A stretch of 64,000 nt of DNA from Roseburia sp. (GTDB taxonomy: Bacteria; Bacillota; Clostridia; Lachnospirales; Lachnospiraceae), in NCBI GenBank assembly GCA_019421345.1, contig JAHZFL010000003.1, positions 145,706 to 209,705 of the forward strand, given 5' to 3'. The translations under genes and the position numbers were made by a program. A model generated the notes under the pieces. It saw only the letters and a program-made list of their open reading frames with translations. It searched no databases and was not told the DNA's origin. Shown one piece after another: positions 45,031 through 53,830 of the stretch. The first letter of the stretch is position 1. Each line of letters opens with the position of its first letter.

Positions 45031-45219
45031 ATGTGCCACAGAACGAAAAAAAAGAATGTTGCAAAAGAACGTTTGCGGCTTATGATTGATGCGCGAAAAA
45101 AAAAGCTGGATGAAAATGCCATGAATGAGCTGCGCCAAGAGATCGGGCTGCTCGTGACAAAGTATATTGATATTGAACCTGAAAACATAGAAATTAAAAT
45201 TATTCTTAAGGAATCCTGA
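45031..45219 (+). CDS. minE: Cell division topological specificity factor MinE, short form
   Basis: 62 residues from the ATG at 45031, one base after the minD stop; E. coli MinE has 88. The MinD-contact helix is KERLRLMIDARKKKLDE and the dimer part is LRQEIGLLVTKYIDIEPENIEIKI. A frame open back to 44992 overlaps minD and is not used. A complete MinCDE suggests pole-to-pole oscillation, in contrast to the DivIVA-MinJ system of Bacillus. Confidence 0.9.
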   Translation: MCHRTKKKNVAKERLRLMIDARKKKLDENAMNELRQEIGLLVTKYIDIEPENIEIKIILKES

Positions 45220-45223
45220 GAAA

Positions 45224-46327
45224 ATGCCAAAACAGTACAAACTAAAGAATTACAAATTTACCTTGATCCTTTTGGTAGTGATCTTAAATATTATAGGCAT
45301 TCTGCTTGTCGGAAGCGCAAGTCCGGGAGACCAGCAAAAGCAGTTGGTCGGAATGCTCTCCGGTCTTTTGATCATGGCTGCGGTATCCTGCATTGACTAC
45401 AGCTTTTTGCTGCGTTTTTCATGGGTGATTTATATTTTTGCCGTAGCCCTGCTGGTGTTTGTATTTGTGGCGGGGGATGACGCCGGCGGTGCGCAGCGTT
45501 GGTTTGAGATCGGAGGATTTCGATTTCAGCCATCAGAGCTGGTAAAAATCCTTGTCATTTTGTTTTTCGCCTATTATTTTATGAAGCACGAGGAGAAGGT
45601 CAGCAGTCTGCCGGTATTATGCCGCTCCTTTCTGCTGGTCGGAGTCATACTCGCACTCATTATTGCGCAGCCAAACCTCTCGACAACTATTATCATGGCG
45701 CTGATTTTTTGTGCGATGCTGTTTATCGCAGGACTGAGCTATAAGATCATTGCCGGGGTTTTACTCACCTGCGTACCTGCGTTCCTTGTTTTTATGACAC
45801 TGGTCATTCAGGATAAGTTTCCGTTTATCCGTTCCTATCAGATGGGACGTATCATGGCATGGCTTTATCCGGAGGATTATCCGGATATTGCCTTTCAGCA
45901 GCAGAACTCCATTATGGCGATCGGTTCGGGTCTGCTCTTTGGAAAGGGGCTTGGAAATACGGACCCTGCGTCCGTAAAAAACGGTAATTTTATTATTGAG
46001 CCGCAAAACGATTTTATTTTCGCGGTGGCAGGAGAGGAGCTTGGCTTTCTTGGCACGGCGGCGATCATAATACTCTTGCTTTTCATTACGATTGAGTGTA
46101 TATTTATTGCTAGAAAAGCAAAAGATTTGGCAGGCAGATTAATTTGCTGCGGCGTTGCGGCGCTGATTGGTTTCCAAAGCCTCATCAATATTGGAGTTGC
46201 CAGCGGTCTGCTTCCTAATACAGGCGTAACCTTACCGTTTGTGAGCTATGGTCTTACTTCGCTATGGTCATTATATATAGGCATCGGACTCGTTTTAAAT
46301 GTCGGTCTGCAGCCTAAAAAATATTAA
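45224..46327 (+). CDS. rodA: RodA/FtsW-family peptidoglycan glycosyltransferase
   Basis: 367 residues with about ten membrane helices of the SEDS family, which polymerise lipid II. GAQRWFEIGGFRFQPSELVKI, GLLFGKGLGNTD, NDFIFAVAGEELGF and GVTLPFVSYG are the SEDS signatures, the last near the C-terminus. Placement with mreBCD, PBP2 and min genes points to the elongation enzyme RodA, not FtsW. It starts 4 bases after minE. Confidence 0.94.
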   Translation: MPKQYKLKNYKFTLILLVVILNIIGILLVGSASPGDQQKQLVGMLSGLLIMAAVSCIDYSFLLRFSWVIYIFAVALLVFVFVAGDDAGGAQRWFEIGGFRFQPSELVKILVILFFAYYFMKHEEKVSSLPVLCRSFLLVGVILALIIAQPNLSTTIIMALIFCAMLFIAGLSYKIIAGVLLTCVPAFLVFMTLVIQDKFPFIRSYQMGRIMAWLYPEDYPDIAFQQQNSIMAIGSGLLFGKGLGNTDPASVKNGNFIIEPQNDFIFAVAGEELGFLGTAAIIILLLFITIECIFIARKAKDLAGRLICCGVAALIGFQSLINIGVASGLLPNTGVTLPFVSYGLTSLWSLYIGIGLVLNVGLQPKKY

Positions 46328-46345
46328 CAGGGGGTATCTGCGAAT

Positions 46346-46741
46346 ATGAACATTGGACTGATTGCGCATGATTCAAAGAAGAAATTAATGCAGAATTTTT
46401 GTATCGCTTATCGGGGGATTTTAAGTAAAAACGAGTTGTATGCAACCGGAACGACCGGACGGCTGATCGAGGAGGTCACAAACTTAAATATTCACAAATA
46501 TCTCGCCGGGCATCTCGGCGGTGCACAGCAGCTTGGCGCGCAGATCGAGCACAATGACATCGATCTTGTCATTTTTCTGCGCGATCCGCTGGCACCAAAG
46601 TCCCATGAGCCGGATATTCACAGTATTCTTCGCATCTGTGATACGCATAATATCCCGCTTGCGACAAATCTGGCGAGCGCGGAGCTTTTGATCAAATCAT
46701 TAGACAGAGGGGACTTAGAGTGGCGTGAGATGTATAAGTAA
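46346..46741 (+). CDS. mgsA: Methylglyoxal synthase
   Basis: 131 residues. It turns dihydroxyacetone phosphate into methylglyoxal and phosphate, a bypass of lower glycolysis under phosphate limitation. IGLIAHDSKK, the catalytic region ATGTTG and HLGGAQQLGA, and IFLRDPLAPKSHEPDI match the family along its length. The start follows AGGGGG, and the end overlaps the carboxypeptidase gene by 17 bases. Confidence 0.96.
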   Translation: MNIGLIAHDSKKKLMQNFCIAYRGILSKNELYATGTTGRLIEEVTNLNIHKYLAGHLGGAQQLGAQIEHNDIDLVIFLRDPLAPKSHEPDIHSILRICDTHNIPLATNLASAELLIKSLDRGDLEWREMYK

Positions 46742-47711
46742 AACTGCGGCATTTGCACTTATGACATGTCTGCTCTTTGCTGCATACGGATGCGGCAGCG
46801 GGGAAACGCTCACTGATTCCTATGATGTATATGAAATGGCAGATTCGCTGGGGATTGCGGCGTCAGCTTCGGATGCTTCTAAAAGCTATTTTTCCACGGG
46901 ACTTTGTGTGTCGGAGGATATTGCGCTTGGCACGGACACGACAACGTCCTCGGTAGCGGAGGGCGCCGGCGCTTTTAATCTTTCCACAGGGCAGGTTGTA
47001 TATGCCAAGAATCTTTATGAGCGTTTGTATCCGGCAAGCACCACAAAAATCCTGACTGCCTATCTTGCGCTCAAATACTGTGATGATCTTGACGCCTATG
47101 TGACAGTCAGTGAGAATGCTGCCAAGCAGGCGGCAGATTCGTCTGTCTGTGACTTAAGGGCAGGTGACCGTGTAAAGCTGCGTGACCTTCTCTACGGAAT
47201 GATGCTCCGCAGCGGAAATGATGCGGCGATTGCGATTGCCGAGCATGTCTCCGGATCGGTAGAGGCATTTGCCGAGCTGATGAATCGGGAGGCGGCGGCA
47301 ATGGGGGCGACACAGACGCATTTTGTCAATCCGAATGGTCTGCCGGATGCAAATCATTATACGACAGTCTATGATATGTATTTGATTTTCGCGAAAGCTT
47401 TGGAAAATCAGATGTTTTCGGAGATTATTGCTGCAAAGTCTTACGACGTCGTCTATACGAATGCGCAGGGGGAAGCGGTTGAAAAGACATGGGAAAATAC
47501 CAATCTCTATCTGACCGGAGATGCAAAAACACCGGAAGGCTTTACAATTCTGGGAGGAAAGACAGGAACGACCGGGGAGGCAGGCTATTGTCTTGTCTTG
47601 TATTCCCAAAACGCGTCGGGACAGCCAATTATTTCTATTGTATTTAAAGCGGACGGGAAGTCGAATCTTTATATGCTAATGAATGAAATCCTTGCAGGGT
47701 TTGCAAATTAG
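46725..47711 (+). CDS. D-alanyl-D-alanine carboxypeptidase (DacF/PBP5 type), probable lipoprotein
   Basis: 328 residues. The N-terminus (about 1-24) is a signal peptide ending in AAYGCGSG, so it may be lipid-anchored at the Cys. The three penicillin-binding motifs are present: ASTTK with the catalytic Ser near residue 105, SGND, and GGKTGTTGEAG. It removes the terminal D-Ala of pentapeptide side chains and so limits crosslinking. The C-terminal anchoring domain of PBP5 is absent. The ATG overlaps mgsA by 17 bases, with GAGGGG upstream. Confidence 0.92.
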   Translation: MRCISKTAAFALMTCLLFAAYGCGSGETLTDSYDVYEMADSLGIAASASDASKSYFSTGLCVSEDIALGTDTTTSSVAEGAGAFNLSTGQVVYAKNLYERLYPASTTKILTAYLALKYCDDLDAYVTVSENAAKQAADSSVCDLRAGDRVKLRDLLYGMMLRSGNDAAIAIAEHVSGSVEAFAELMNREAAAMGATQTHFVNPNGLPDANHYTTVYDMYLIFAKALENQMFSEIIAAKSYDVVYTNAQGEAVEKTWENTNLYLTGDAKTPEGFTILGGKTGTTGEAGYCLVLYSQNASGQPIISIVFKADGKSNLYMLMNEILAGFAN

Positions 47712-47714
47712 TAG

Positions 47715-47743
47715 TTGTGTTTTATGTGCATATAGACTATAAT
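47715..47743 (+). promoter_or_regulatory. Promoter for the P-loop gene at 47821
   Basis: TTGTGT (47715-47720), a 17-base spacer and a perfect TATAAT (47738-47743). The leader of about 70 bases holds an imperfect inverted repeat with the promoter region. Confidence 0.65.
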
Positions 47744-47820
47744 TGTTATATAAAACCAACTGCTTTTATACATATTAACAAGGAATATGCATAAAACAGG
47801 ACTACTAGGAGGAAATGTCC

Positions 47821-48243
47821 ATGATAGAGATTATTTCAGGTGAAAAGGGAAAAGGCAAGACAAAGGAATTATTAAACAAGGTGAATGCTTCTGTTGCTGC
47901 CGTGTCCGGTAATATCGTTTATCTTGACAAGAGCCAGAAGCATATGTATGAGTTGAATAATAAGGTCCGGCTCATCAACGTAACAGATTATCCGCTTGAT
48001 AATGGTGATGAATTCCTCGGCTTTATCTGCGGCATCGTATCGCAGGACAATGATCTGGAAGAAATGTATTTAGACAGCTTTCTGACAATTTCGTGTATTG
48101 ACACGGAGGAGGAAATCAGTCATGCGATCCAAAAGCTTGATGTGATCAGTGAAAAATATAATGTGAAGTTTATTTTAAGCATATCCCGCGATGCATCGCA
48201 GCTTCCCGAATGTGCTAAGGCGAAAATCGTCATTTCCTTATAA
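47821..48243 (+). CDS. P-loop protein of unknown function
   Basis: 140 residues. The Walker A loop GEKGKGKTKELLNK is right at the N-terminus; a NIVYLDKSQKHMYELNN segment and a LDSFLTISCI Walker-B-like strand follow, with no membrane helix. It resembles a minimal ATPase core. The ATG at 47821 lies 8 bases after GGAGG; an in-frame ATG at 47815 is too close to it. It stands alone with its own promoter and terminator. No role is assigned. Confidence 0.7.
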   Translation: MIEIISGEKGKGKTKELLNKVNASVAAVSGNIVYLDKSQKHMYELNNKVRLINVTDYPLDNGDEFLGFICGIVSQDNDLEEMYLDSFLTISCIDTEEEISHAIQKLDVISEKYNVKFILSISRDASQLPECAKAKIVISL

Positions 48244-48253
48244 TTTTAAACAC

Positions 48254-48283
48254 AAAAAGTGCTGCATGTTAGCAGCACTTTTT
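48254..48283 (+). terminator. Rho-independent terminator
   Basis: AAAAAGTGCTGC (48254-48265) pairs perfectly with GCAGCACTTTTT (48272-48283) over a 6-base loop. The A and T tails make it work for both flanking, convergent genes. Confidence 0.9.
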
Positions 48284-48290
48284 GTTGACA

Positions 48291-48322
48291 TAAGAGTGGC
48301 TCGCGAAGCGTGTCACTCGCTG
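48291..48322 (+). repeat. Small dispersed hairpin-forming repeat, copy 1
   Basis: TAAGAGTGGCTCGCGAAGC... matches copy 2 (55650-55680, minus strand) at about 26 of 32 positions, centred on the shared GTGGCTCGCGA. GAGTG near its start and CACTC near its end can pair. It lies in a terminator region, outside genes. Confidence 0.55.
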
Positions 48323-48394
48323 TTGACATAACAGTTTCTTTTAGAATTGGAAAATTTCTCGTTTCCCATAACTTATTTTCTTGCGGTGTACCGG

Positions 48395-48607
48395 CTATGA
48401 TTCCTCCATAGAACGGATTCTGCCAAAGAGACTGAGCAGATATAATCCGCCAAGTCCGACAACCGCATAGATGATTCTGGTGAGCCATGACATATCACCG
48501 AATATAAAGGCGACGAGATCAAAGCGGAAGAAGCCGATCAATCCCCAGTTGACAGCTCCGATGATCACCAATGTGAGCAATGTATAATCCAACCAATTTG
48601 TATTCAT
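48395..48607 (-). CDS. DUF378 family small membrane protein
   Basis: 70 residues with two membrane helices. LLTLVIIGAVNWGLIGFFRFDLVAFIFG and IIYAVVGLGGLYLL form the standard DUF378 sequence. On the minus strand AAGGAGG lies 8 bases before the ATG. The family is widespread and uncharacterised. It is transcribed away from the HlyD-like gene and towards the P-loop gene. Confidence 0.9.
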   Translation of the reverse strand: MNTNWLDYTLLTLVIIGAVNWGLIGFFRFDLVAFIFGDMSWLTRIIYAVVGLGGLYLLSLFGRIRSMEES

Positions 48608-48667
48608 GCTGATTCCTCCTTTTTGGATAGTATGTACCCGACAGATTACATTTATGCATTGCAGAAG

Positions 48668-48696
48668 TTGTTTTCTTTCCGGTAAAATGATAAAAT
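48668..48696 (+). promoter_or_regulatory. Promoter of the HlyD-like/division gene run
   Basis: TTGTTT (48668-48673), a 17-base spacer ending TGA and TAAAAT (48691-48696), giving an extended -10. The TTG start codon of the gene is 34 bases after it. Confidence 0.65.
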
Positions 48697-48730
48697 ATAT
48701 CTATTGAAATAAAAAAAGGCGGGTATTTTT

Positions 48731-50125
48731 TTGAGTGAAAATAAAAAGGTAGTAAGGTATCGCAAACCTTTTAATCTGAATATAGGCATTATTATTTTTG
48801 TCGTTATTTTTATTTATCTTATTTTTAATGTGTTTACCTATATGACTGCCACACACATTTCTCCTTATGAGGTGGAGCAGGGAACGATGGCGGCAAATCA
48901 TGTCTATCGCGGACTGATCCTGCGTGAGGAACAGGTATATTATGCAAATTATACAGGAACGATGAATTTTTATGTCAAGGAGGGCTCAAAGGTCAGTTAC
49001 AATAACCTTGTGTGCTCGATTGATGAAAACGGAGAGATTTCAAATTTGCTTGACAATGCAGAGCAGAAGGTTTCGGAGCTGGATACCGATGTTCTTTCGG
49101 AGCTTGAGGAGAGTATTTACGATTTTCAGACCTCCTATCAGTCACAAAATTTTTATCAGGTATATTCCTTTAAGGAGGACGTTGCATCCTCGCTCAATGA
49201 AGCCTTGAATCTAAATGCACTTTCACAGCTTGGCGATTATACGGCGAGCGCACAGGCAGGAAATACTTTTCATCCGATTGCTGCGGATACGCACGGTGTC
49301 GTAGTTTATTATACGGACGGCTATGAGGAGGTCACGACAGACAGCTTTACTGCCGATATGTTCCATGAGGCTTCCTACAGTCGGGTCAGCAATCAGAATG
49401 CAGGAAAGATTGAGAATGGAGCTCCTCTTTATAAGCTGATCACGAGTGAGCTTTGGAATATTGTTCTTCCTGTTCCGCAAACTGTAGCGAAGGAGCTGGC
49501 AGATGACGATACGCTGAAGCTTCGTTTTGTAAAGGATGATAAGACGGCTTATGCGACGTATTCCCTGGTGAATCGGGACGGTCAGGATTATTTGATCCTA
49601 AACCTGAAAAATTCAATGGTTCGTTATGCGAAGGATCGCTACATTGAGATAGAACTGCTCCTGCAGGAAGGGACGGGCTTAAAGATTCCAAATTCTTCTA
49701 TTACGCAAAAAGAATTTTTTACCGTTCCAAAGGAATATTTTTTGCTGGGTGGTGATTCGCAGGAGCAGGGAATATTGCTGTCCCGTGTGGATAAGGATGG
49801 AAAAGAGCACACAGAATTTCTGACACCGACGATTTACTACGAGACAGAGGAAGCCTATTATATTGACGATGAGGACGTGGGCGCGTCGGATGTCATTAAA
49901 AAGCCGGACTCCAGCGCCTCCTACCGGATTGGGGAAAATACTGCTGTTTTGGATGGCGTATACAATATCAATAAAGGATATGCAGTATTTAAACAGATTG
50001 ATGTCTTATACCAAAATGAGGAGTATTCGATTGTCCGCACAGGGACGGATTATGGAATTGCATTGTATGACCACATTGCATTGGACGGCTCTAAGATGAA
50101 GGAAGACGATTTGGTTACGCAGTAA
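48731..50125 (+). CDS. HlyD/MFP-like membrane fusion protein
   Basis: 464 residues. One membrane helix (about residues 16-38) is followed by a short outside beta barrel with the RGLILREEQVYYANYTGTMNFYVKEGSKVSYNNLVC block, which is the lipoyl-like arm of HlyD adaptor proteins (G..V..G..V). The C-terminus is beta-rich. No transporter is encoded beside it; instead the division genes yggS and sepF follow, and such a gene precedes them in other Lachnospiraceae. Start is TTG at 48731 with AAAGGCGGG upstream. The role in the division cluster is unknown. Confidence 0.75.
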   Translation: MSENKKVVRYRKPFNLNIGIIIFVVIFIYLIFNVFTYMTATHISPYEVEQGTMAANHVYRGLILREEQVYYANYTGTMNFYVKEGSKVSYNNLVCSIDENGEISNLLDNAEQKVSELDTDVLSELEESIYDFQTSYQSQNFYQVYSFKEDVASSLNEALNLNALSQLGDYTASAQAGNTFHPIAADTHGVVVYYTDGYEEVTTDSFTADMFHEASYSRVSNQNAGKIENGAPLYKLITSELWNIVLPVPQTVAKELADDDTLKLRFVKDDKTAYATYSLVNRDGQDYLILNLKNSMVRYAKDRYIEIELLLQEGTGLKIPNSSITQKEFFTVPKEYFLLGGDSQEQGILLSRVDKDGKEHTEFLTPTIYYETEEAYYIDDEDVGASDVIKKPDSSASYRIGENTAVLDGVYNINKGYAVFKQIDVLYQNEEYSIVRTGTDYGIALYDHIALDGSKMKEDDLVTQ

Positions 50126-50143
50126 GCTTTGGGAGGGAAGAAT

Positions 50144-50839
50144 ATGATCACAGAAAATTTAGCGACAGTGGAACAAAAGATTCAGGCTGCATGTCAGGCG
50201 GCGGGAAGGAAGCGTGAGGAGGTCACGCTCATTGCCGTGAGCAAAACAAAACCAATCTCCATGCTGAAGGAGGTTTACGAAACAAACATTCGTGACTTTG
50301 GGGAAAATAAGGTGCAGGAGCTTTGTCAGAAGATGGATGAGCTTCCGTCTGATATTCAGTGGCACATGATCGGTCATTTGCAGCGAAACAAGGTAAAATA
50401 TATCGTGGGAAGGGTGGCATTGATCCATTCGGTGGATACCTACCGTCTCGCCGAGGAAATCAATATTCAGGCTAAGAAGAAAAATATTATCGTTCCGATC
50501 CTCGTCGAGGTTAATATTGCCGGAGAGGATTCCAAGTTCGGAACATCGGCGGAGGATGCGATTCTTTTGGTGGAGGAGATCGCAAAGCTGGAAAACGTGC
50601 GCATTCAGGGACTGATGACGATCGCCCCAAACGTTGCAGATGCCGAGGAGAACCGCCCGTATTTCCGCAAAATAAAGCAATTATCTGTTGACATAATGAA
50701 TAAAAACATAGATAATGTATCTATGAAAGTATTGTCTATGGGTATGACCGGAGATTACACCGTTGCCATCGAGGAGGGGGCAACGCTTATTCGTGTGGGA
50801 ACCGGTATCTTTGGGGAGCGGATTTATAAGAACAGCTAG
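50144..50839 (+). CDS. YggS/PLPBP family pyridoxal-phosphate homeostasis protein
   Basis: 231 residues. The fold-type III PLP barrel shows LIAVSKTKP with the PLP lysine near residue 35, FGENKVQEL, WHMIGHLQRNKVKY, VEVNIAGEDSKFG and GMTGDYTVAIEEGATLIRVGTGIFG. It keeps PLP and amino-acid balance without catalysing a known reaction. The ATG at 50144 follows GGGAGGGAAG. It begins the conserved yggS-sepF-ylmH division run. Confidence 0.94.
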   Translation: MITENLATVEQKIQAACQAAGRKREEVTLIAVSKTKPISMLKEVYETNIRDFGENKVQELCQKMDELPSDIQWHMIGHLQRNKVKYIVGRVALIHSVDTYRLAEEINIQAKKKNIIVPILVEVNIAGEDSKFGTSAEDAILLVEEIAKLENVRIQGLMTIAPNVADAEENRPYFRKIKQLSVDIMNKNIDNVSMKVLSMGMTGDYTVAIEEGATLIRVGTGIFGERIYKNS

Positions 50840-50857
50840 AGGCAGGAGCGCAAATAA

Positions 50858-51400
50858 ATGGGAATTATGGATAAGTTTTTAAATATCATGCGTCTGAATC
50901 CGGATGATGATGACGATTTTTATAATGAGGATTATGATTACGACGACGATTACGAGGATGAGGATATTAAGCCGAAATCTTCGTTCCGCAAGGAAAAGCG
51001 TATGGATGATTATGACGATGATTATGATACGGGAAAGTCGTATCATGAAAAATCGGCAAAGACCTCCTCAAAGGTTACTCCAATCCGTCCGGTCAAGAAG
51101 GCTTCCGGAAATGGGATGGAGGTCTGTGTGATCAAGCCAACCTCGGTGGAGGATGCAAGGGAGATTACGGAAACACTGCTCAATAATCGCACCGTAGTTT
51201 TGAATGTCGAAGGGCTTGATGTGGAAATTGCCCAGCGAATCATCGATTTTACTTCCGGTTCCTGCTTTGCGATCAGCGGAAACCTTCAGAAAATATCAAA
51301 TTACATATTTATCATCACACCAGCGTCGGTAGACATCTCAGGAGATTTTCTCAATCTGGTAGATTCCTTTAACGGAAGAAATATCCAGACAGATTTTTAA
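50858..51400 (+). CDS. sepF: Cell division protein SepF
   Basis: 180 residues. The first 14 form the membrane-binding amphipathic helix (MGIMDKFLNIMRL). A very acidic Asp/Tyr/Glu-rich linker (about 16-60) is followed by the SepF beta-alpha core (VCVIKPTSVEDAREITETLL, VVLNVEGLD, AQRIIDFTSGSCFAI). SepF rings anchor and bundle FtsZ and partly replace FtsA in Gram-positives. The stop overlaps the next ATG by one base. Confidence 0.95.
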   Translation: MGIMDKFLNIMRLNPDDDDDFYNEDYDYDDDYEDEDIKPKSSFRKEKRMDDYDDDYDTGKSYHEKSAKTSSKVTPIRPVKKASGNGMEVCVIKPTSVEDAREITETLLNNRTVVLNVEGLDVEIAQRIIDFTSGSCFAISGNLQKISNYIFIITPASVDISGDFLNLVDSFNGRNIQTDF

Positions 51401-52158
51401 TGTATATGAATGAACAGGAACTTTGTCAAAAGCGCTTGATCGATTTATCGAAACAGGCAGACCGCAGGGGAATCGTTTTGTTTAGTGATTTCCTTAATTT
51501 GAATGAATTAAATATTTATCACCAGTCAAAGAAACTTTTTGTGACAGAAACAGAGTGCTTTGGCGGTGTTTCTTTTGCAGAGCGTCAGATGGTTGCATTT
51601 CTTCCTGATGCTCTTTCCTATGCATGGAATTACCCGATGACGGCGCTGCGCATGCCCCCTTCCTATCCTAAGTTTGCAGAGAAATTCGGTCACCGGGATA
51701 TTTTAGGAGCGATCATGAATCTGGGAGTGGAACGCAACAGAATCGGGGATATTATGCTCGGAAAAGACGCTGCTTATCTTATTTGTGAGACTGGTATCTC
51801 CGGTTATTTTATGGAAAATCTCACAAAGGTGCGCCATACACTCATTCATCTGGAGGAATGTGCGCTTGATGAGATCAATGATGTGCAGGTGCCGGAGCTT
51901 GCGACGGGAATCATCACCTCCAATCGTATCGATGCCGTTATCGCTTGTGTTTATAAGCTTTCGCGCAGCCAGGCACTGGAATTGTTTCGGCGTGAAAAAG
52001 TATTTGTAAACGGAAAGCTTACGACAAGTCCAACCTATATCTGCAGGCAGGACGATGTTATATCGGTGCGCGGCTGCGGGCGTTTTGTTTATCAGAGCGA
52101 ACAGGGCACGACAAATAAGGGCAGACTGAAATTTACTTATCAGATTTATCGCAATTAA
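51400..52158 (+). CDS. ylmH: YlmH family RNA-binding protein with S4 domain
   Basis: 252 residues. An N-terminal YlmH-type domain (FSDFLNLNELN) precedes a C-terminal S4 domain at about residues 180-250 (YKLSRSQALELFRREKVFVNGKLTTSP). YlmH binds RNA and is thought to rescue stalled 50S-peptidyl-tRNA complexes. It overlaps the sepF stop (TAATG). In many Firmicutes divIVA follows; here the next gene is aroB. Confidence 0.9.
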   Translation: MYMNEQELCQKRLIDLSKQADRRGIVLFSDFLNLNELNIYHQSKKLFVTETECFGGVSFAERQMVAFLPDALSYAWNYPMTALRMPPSYPKFAEKFGHRDILGAIMNLGVERNRIGDIMLGKDAAYLICETGISGYFMENLTKVRHTLIHLEECALDEINDVQVPELATGIITSNRIDAVIACVYKLSRSQALELFRREKVFVNGKLTTSPTYICRQDDVISVRGCGRFVYQSEQGTTNKGRLKFTYQIYRN

Positions 52159-52173
52159 GAAGGGACATTGCTT

Positions 52174-53277
52174 ATGGCAAAGACAATTTCCGTCAGGGCG
52201 GATGGCAGAGAAATTTACAGTATCAGACTGACTGATCATTTTAATGAATTGAGTACACAGATGACAAAGCTTGGCTATGAACGTACACGAAAAATCTGTA
52301 TTGTGACGGATTCTAATGTGGGAACATATTATGGCGCGCAGGTGAAAGCATGTCTGCAGGAAGCATTTGATTTTGTGGCGCTATATACCTTTGCGGCGGG
52401 AGAACGCCAAAAAAATCTGGCGACTGTGGAGGGGCTCTATGAATTTTTGATCATGCATCGTTTTGAACGGGGAGATTTGCTGCTTGCTTTGGGCGGAGGC
52501 GTTGTTGGTGATCTCACAGGCTTTACCGCAGCCACTTATCTGCGTGGAATTGATTTTATTCAGGTACCGACAACGCTGTTAGCGCAGGTAGACAGCAGTA
52601 TTGGCGGAAAAACAGGCGTTGATTTTATGCAGTATAAAAATATGGTCGGCGCTTTTTATCAGCCGAAACTTGTCTATATCAATTCTTCTGTTTTAACGTC
52701 ATTGCCGGAACGTGAAATTGTTTCGGGAATGGGTGAAATTATAAAGCATGGGCTGATCCGTGACGCTTCCTATTTTGGATGGCTGAAGGAAAATCGCAGG
52801 GCGATTTTGGAAAGGGAGCTTCCTACTATGGAGGAAATGGTTGCGCAAAGCTGTCTGATCAAGCGTGAGGTCGTAGAGCAGGATCCTAAAGAGCAGGGAG
52901 AGCGTGCCCTGCTAAATTTCGGACATACGATTGGTCATGCAGTAGAAAAGCTCTGCGATTTTTCTCTTTCGCATGGTGCGTGCGTCGGGCTTGGTATGAT
53001 GTCGGCAGCTTATCTTTCCATGAAGGCGGGAAATATAGATGAAACGTCGCTAAAGGAGATAAAAGACTGTCTGCTTTCTTTTGGCTTTGAAACTTCTGTC
53101 GGCGGTATCGACCCAAAGGAAATTTTATCCGCGACAAAGTCTGACAAGAAGATGGCGGACGGACAGATCAAATTTATTCTATTAAGAAAACCCGGAGAGG
53201 CGTATATTGAGCGTGGTTTGACGGATGAACAGCTCTTGGATGGAATCTCCTATATATGCCGCTTGGAGGATGTGTAA
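52174..53277 (+). CDS. aroB: 3-Dehydroquinate synthase
   Basis: 367 residues. It converts DAHP to 3-dehydroquinate, the second step of the shikimate pathway. ALGGGVVGDLTGFTAATYLRG (NAD site), PTTLLAQVDSSIGGKTGVDF and the zinc ligands in GEIIKHGLI and NFGHTIGHAVE are all present. The ATG at 52174 follows GAAGGG. No other shikimate gene is nearby; it is embedded in a division/lipoprotein run. Confidence 0.96.
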   Translation: MAKTISVRADGREIYSIRLTDHFNELSTQMTKLGYERTRKICIVTDSNVGTYYGAQVKACLQEAFDFVALYTFAAGERQKNLATVEGLYEFLIMHRFERGDLLLALGGGVVGDLTGFTAATYLRGIDFIQVPTTLLAQVDSSIGGKTGVDFMQYKNMVGAFYQPKLVYINSSVLTSLPEREIVSGMGEIIKHGLIRDASYFGWLKENRRAILERELPTMEEMVAQSCLIKREVVEQDPKEQGERALLNFGHTIGHAVEKLCDFSLSHGACVGLGMMSAAYLSMKAGNIDETSLKEIKDCLLSFGFETSVGGIDPKEILSATKSDKKMADGQIKFILLRKPGEAYIERGLTDEQLLDGISYICRLEDV

Positions 53278-53302
53278 GAGGAAAGGAAGGAGGGAAGATT
53301 TT

Positions 53303-53830
53303 ATGCGCACACGTTCTGGAATCTGTAAGGGGCTGATCGGTTTGTTTGTATCCGCAGTCCTTATCATTCTCGATCAATTTACAAAAAATCTTGCCGTCAC
53401 CCATTTAAAGGGACAGGAGTCCATTGTCCTGTGGGAGGGTGTGTTTGAACTTCATTATCTGGAAAACCGCGGAGCAGCTTTTGGTATCCTGCAGGAAAAG
53501 CAGGCGCTTTTTCTTATTTTGACGACTGTGGTTGTACTTTTGATTACTTATTTTTACCTGTTCAGGCTGCCGAATGAGCGTCGTTTTTTGTGGCTGAATA
53601 TATCTGCCGTTTTATTTTTTGCAGGTGCGATCGGGAATTATATCGACCGTCTGATGCAGGGCTACGTTGTTGATTTTTTCTATTTTCGCCTGATTGATTT
53701 CCCCATTTTTAATATGGCAGATATTTATGTGACAGTTGCTGCGGTTCTCTTGCTTGTGCTTGGCTTTTTCTATTATAACGAATCTGATTTTGAGCGCATT
53801 TTCCCTTCTAAGAAAAAGGAGGAGGTATGA
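53303..53830 (+). CDS. lspA: Lipoprotein signal peptidase (signal peptidase II)
   Basis: 175 residues with four membrane helices. The catalytic Asp motifs are conserved: NRGAAFG near residue 59, GNYIDRLMQGYVVDF and FNMADIYV. LspA cleaves prolipoprotein signal peptides after lipid attachment at the Cys. The ATG at 53303 has AAGGAGGG before it; the frame extends back into aroB but without a ribosome site. The stop overlaps rluD by 4 bases. Confidence 0.95.
   Translation: MRTRSGICKGLIGLFVSAVLIILDQFTKNLAVTHLKGQESIVLWEGVFELHYLENRGAAFGILQEKQALFLILTTVVVLLITYFYLFRLPNERRFLWLNISAVLFFAGAIGNYIDRLMQGYVVDFFYFRLIDFPIFNMADIYVTVAAVLLLVLGFFYYNESDFERIFPSKKKEEV

Noticed and set aside
47719..47797. Imperfect inverted repeat TTTTATG...CATAAAA around the P-loop gene promoter
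   Set aside because: Two-base mismatch in arm length and AT-rich; could be chance.
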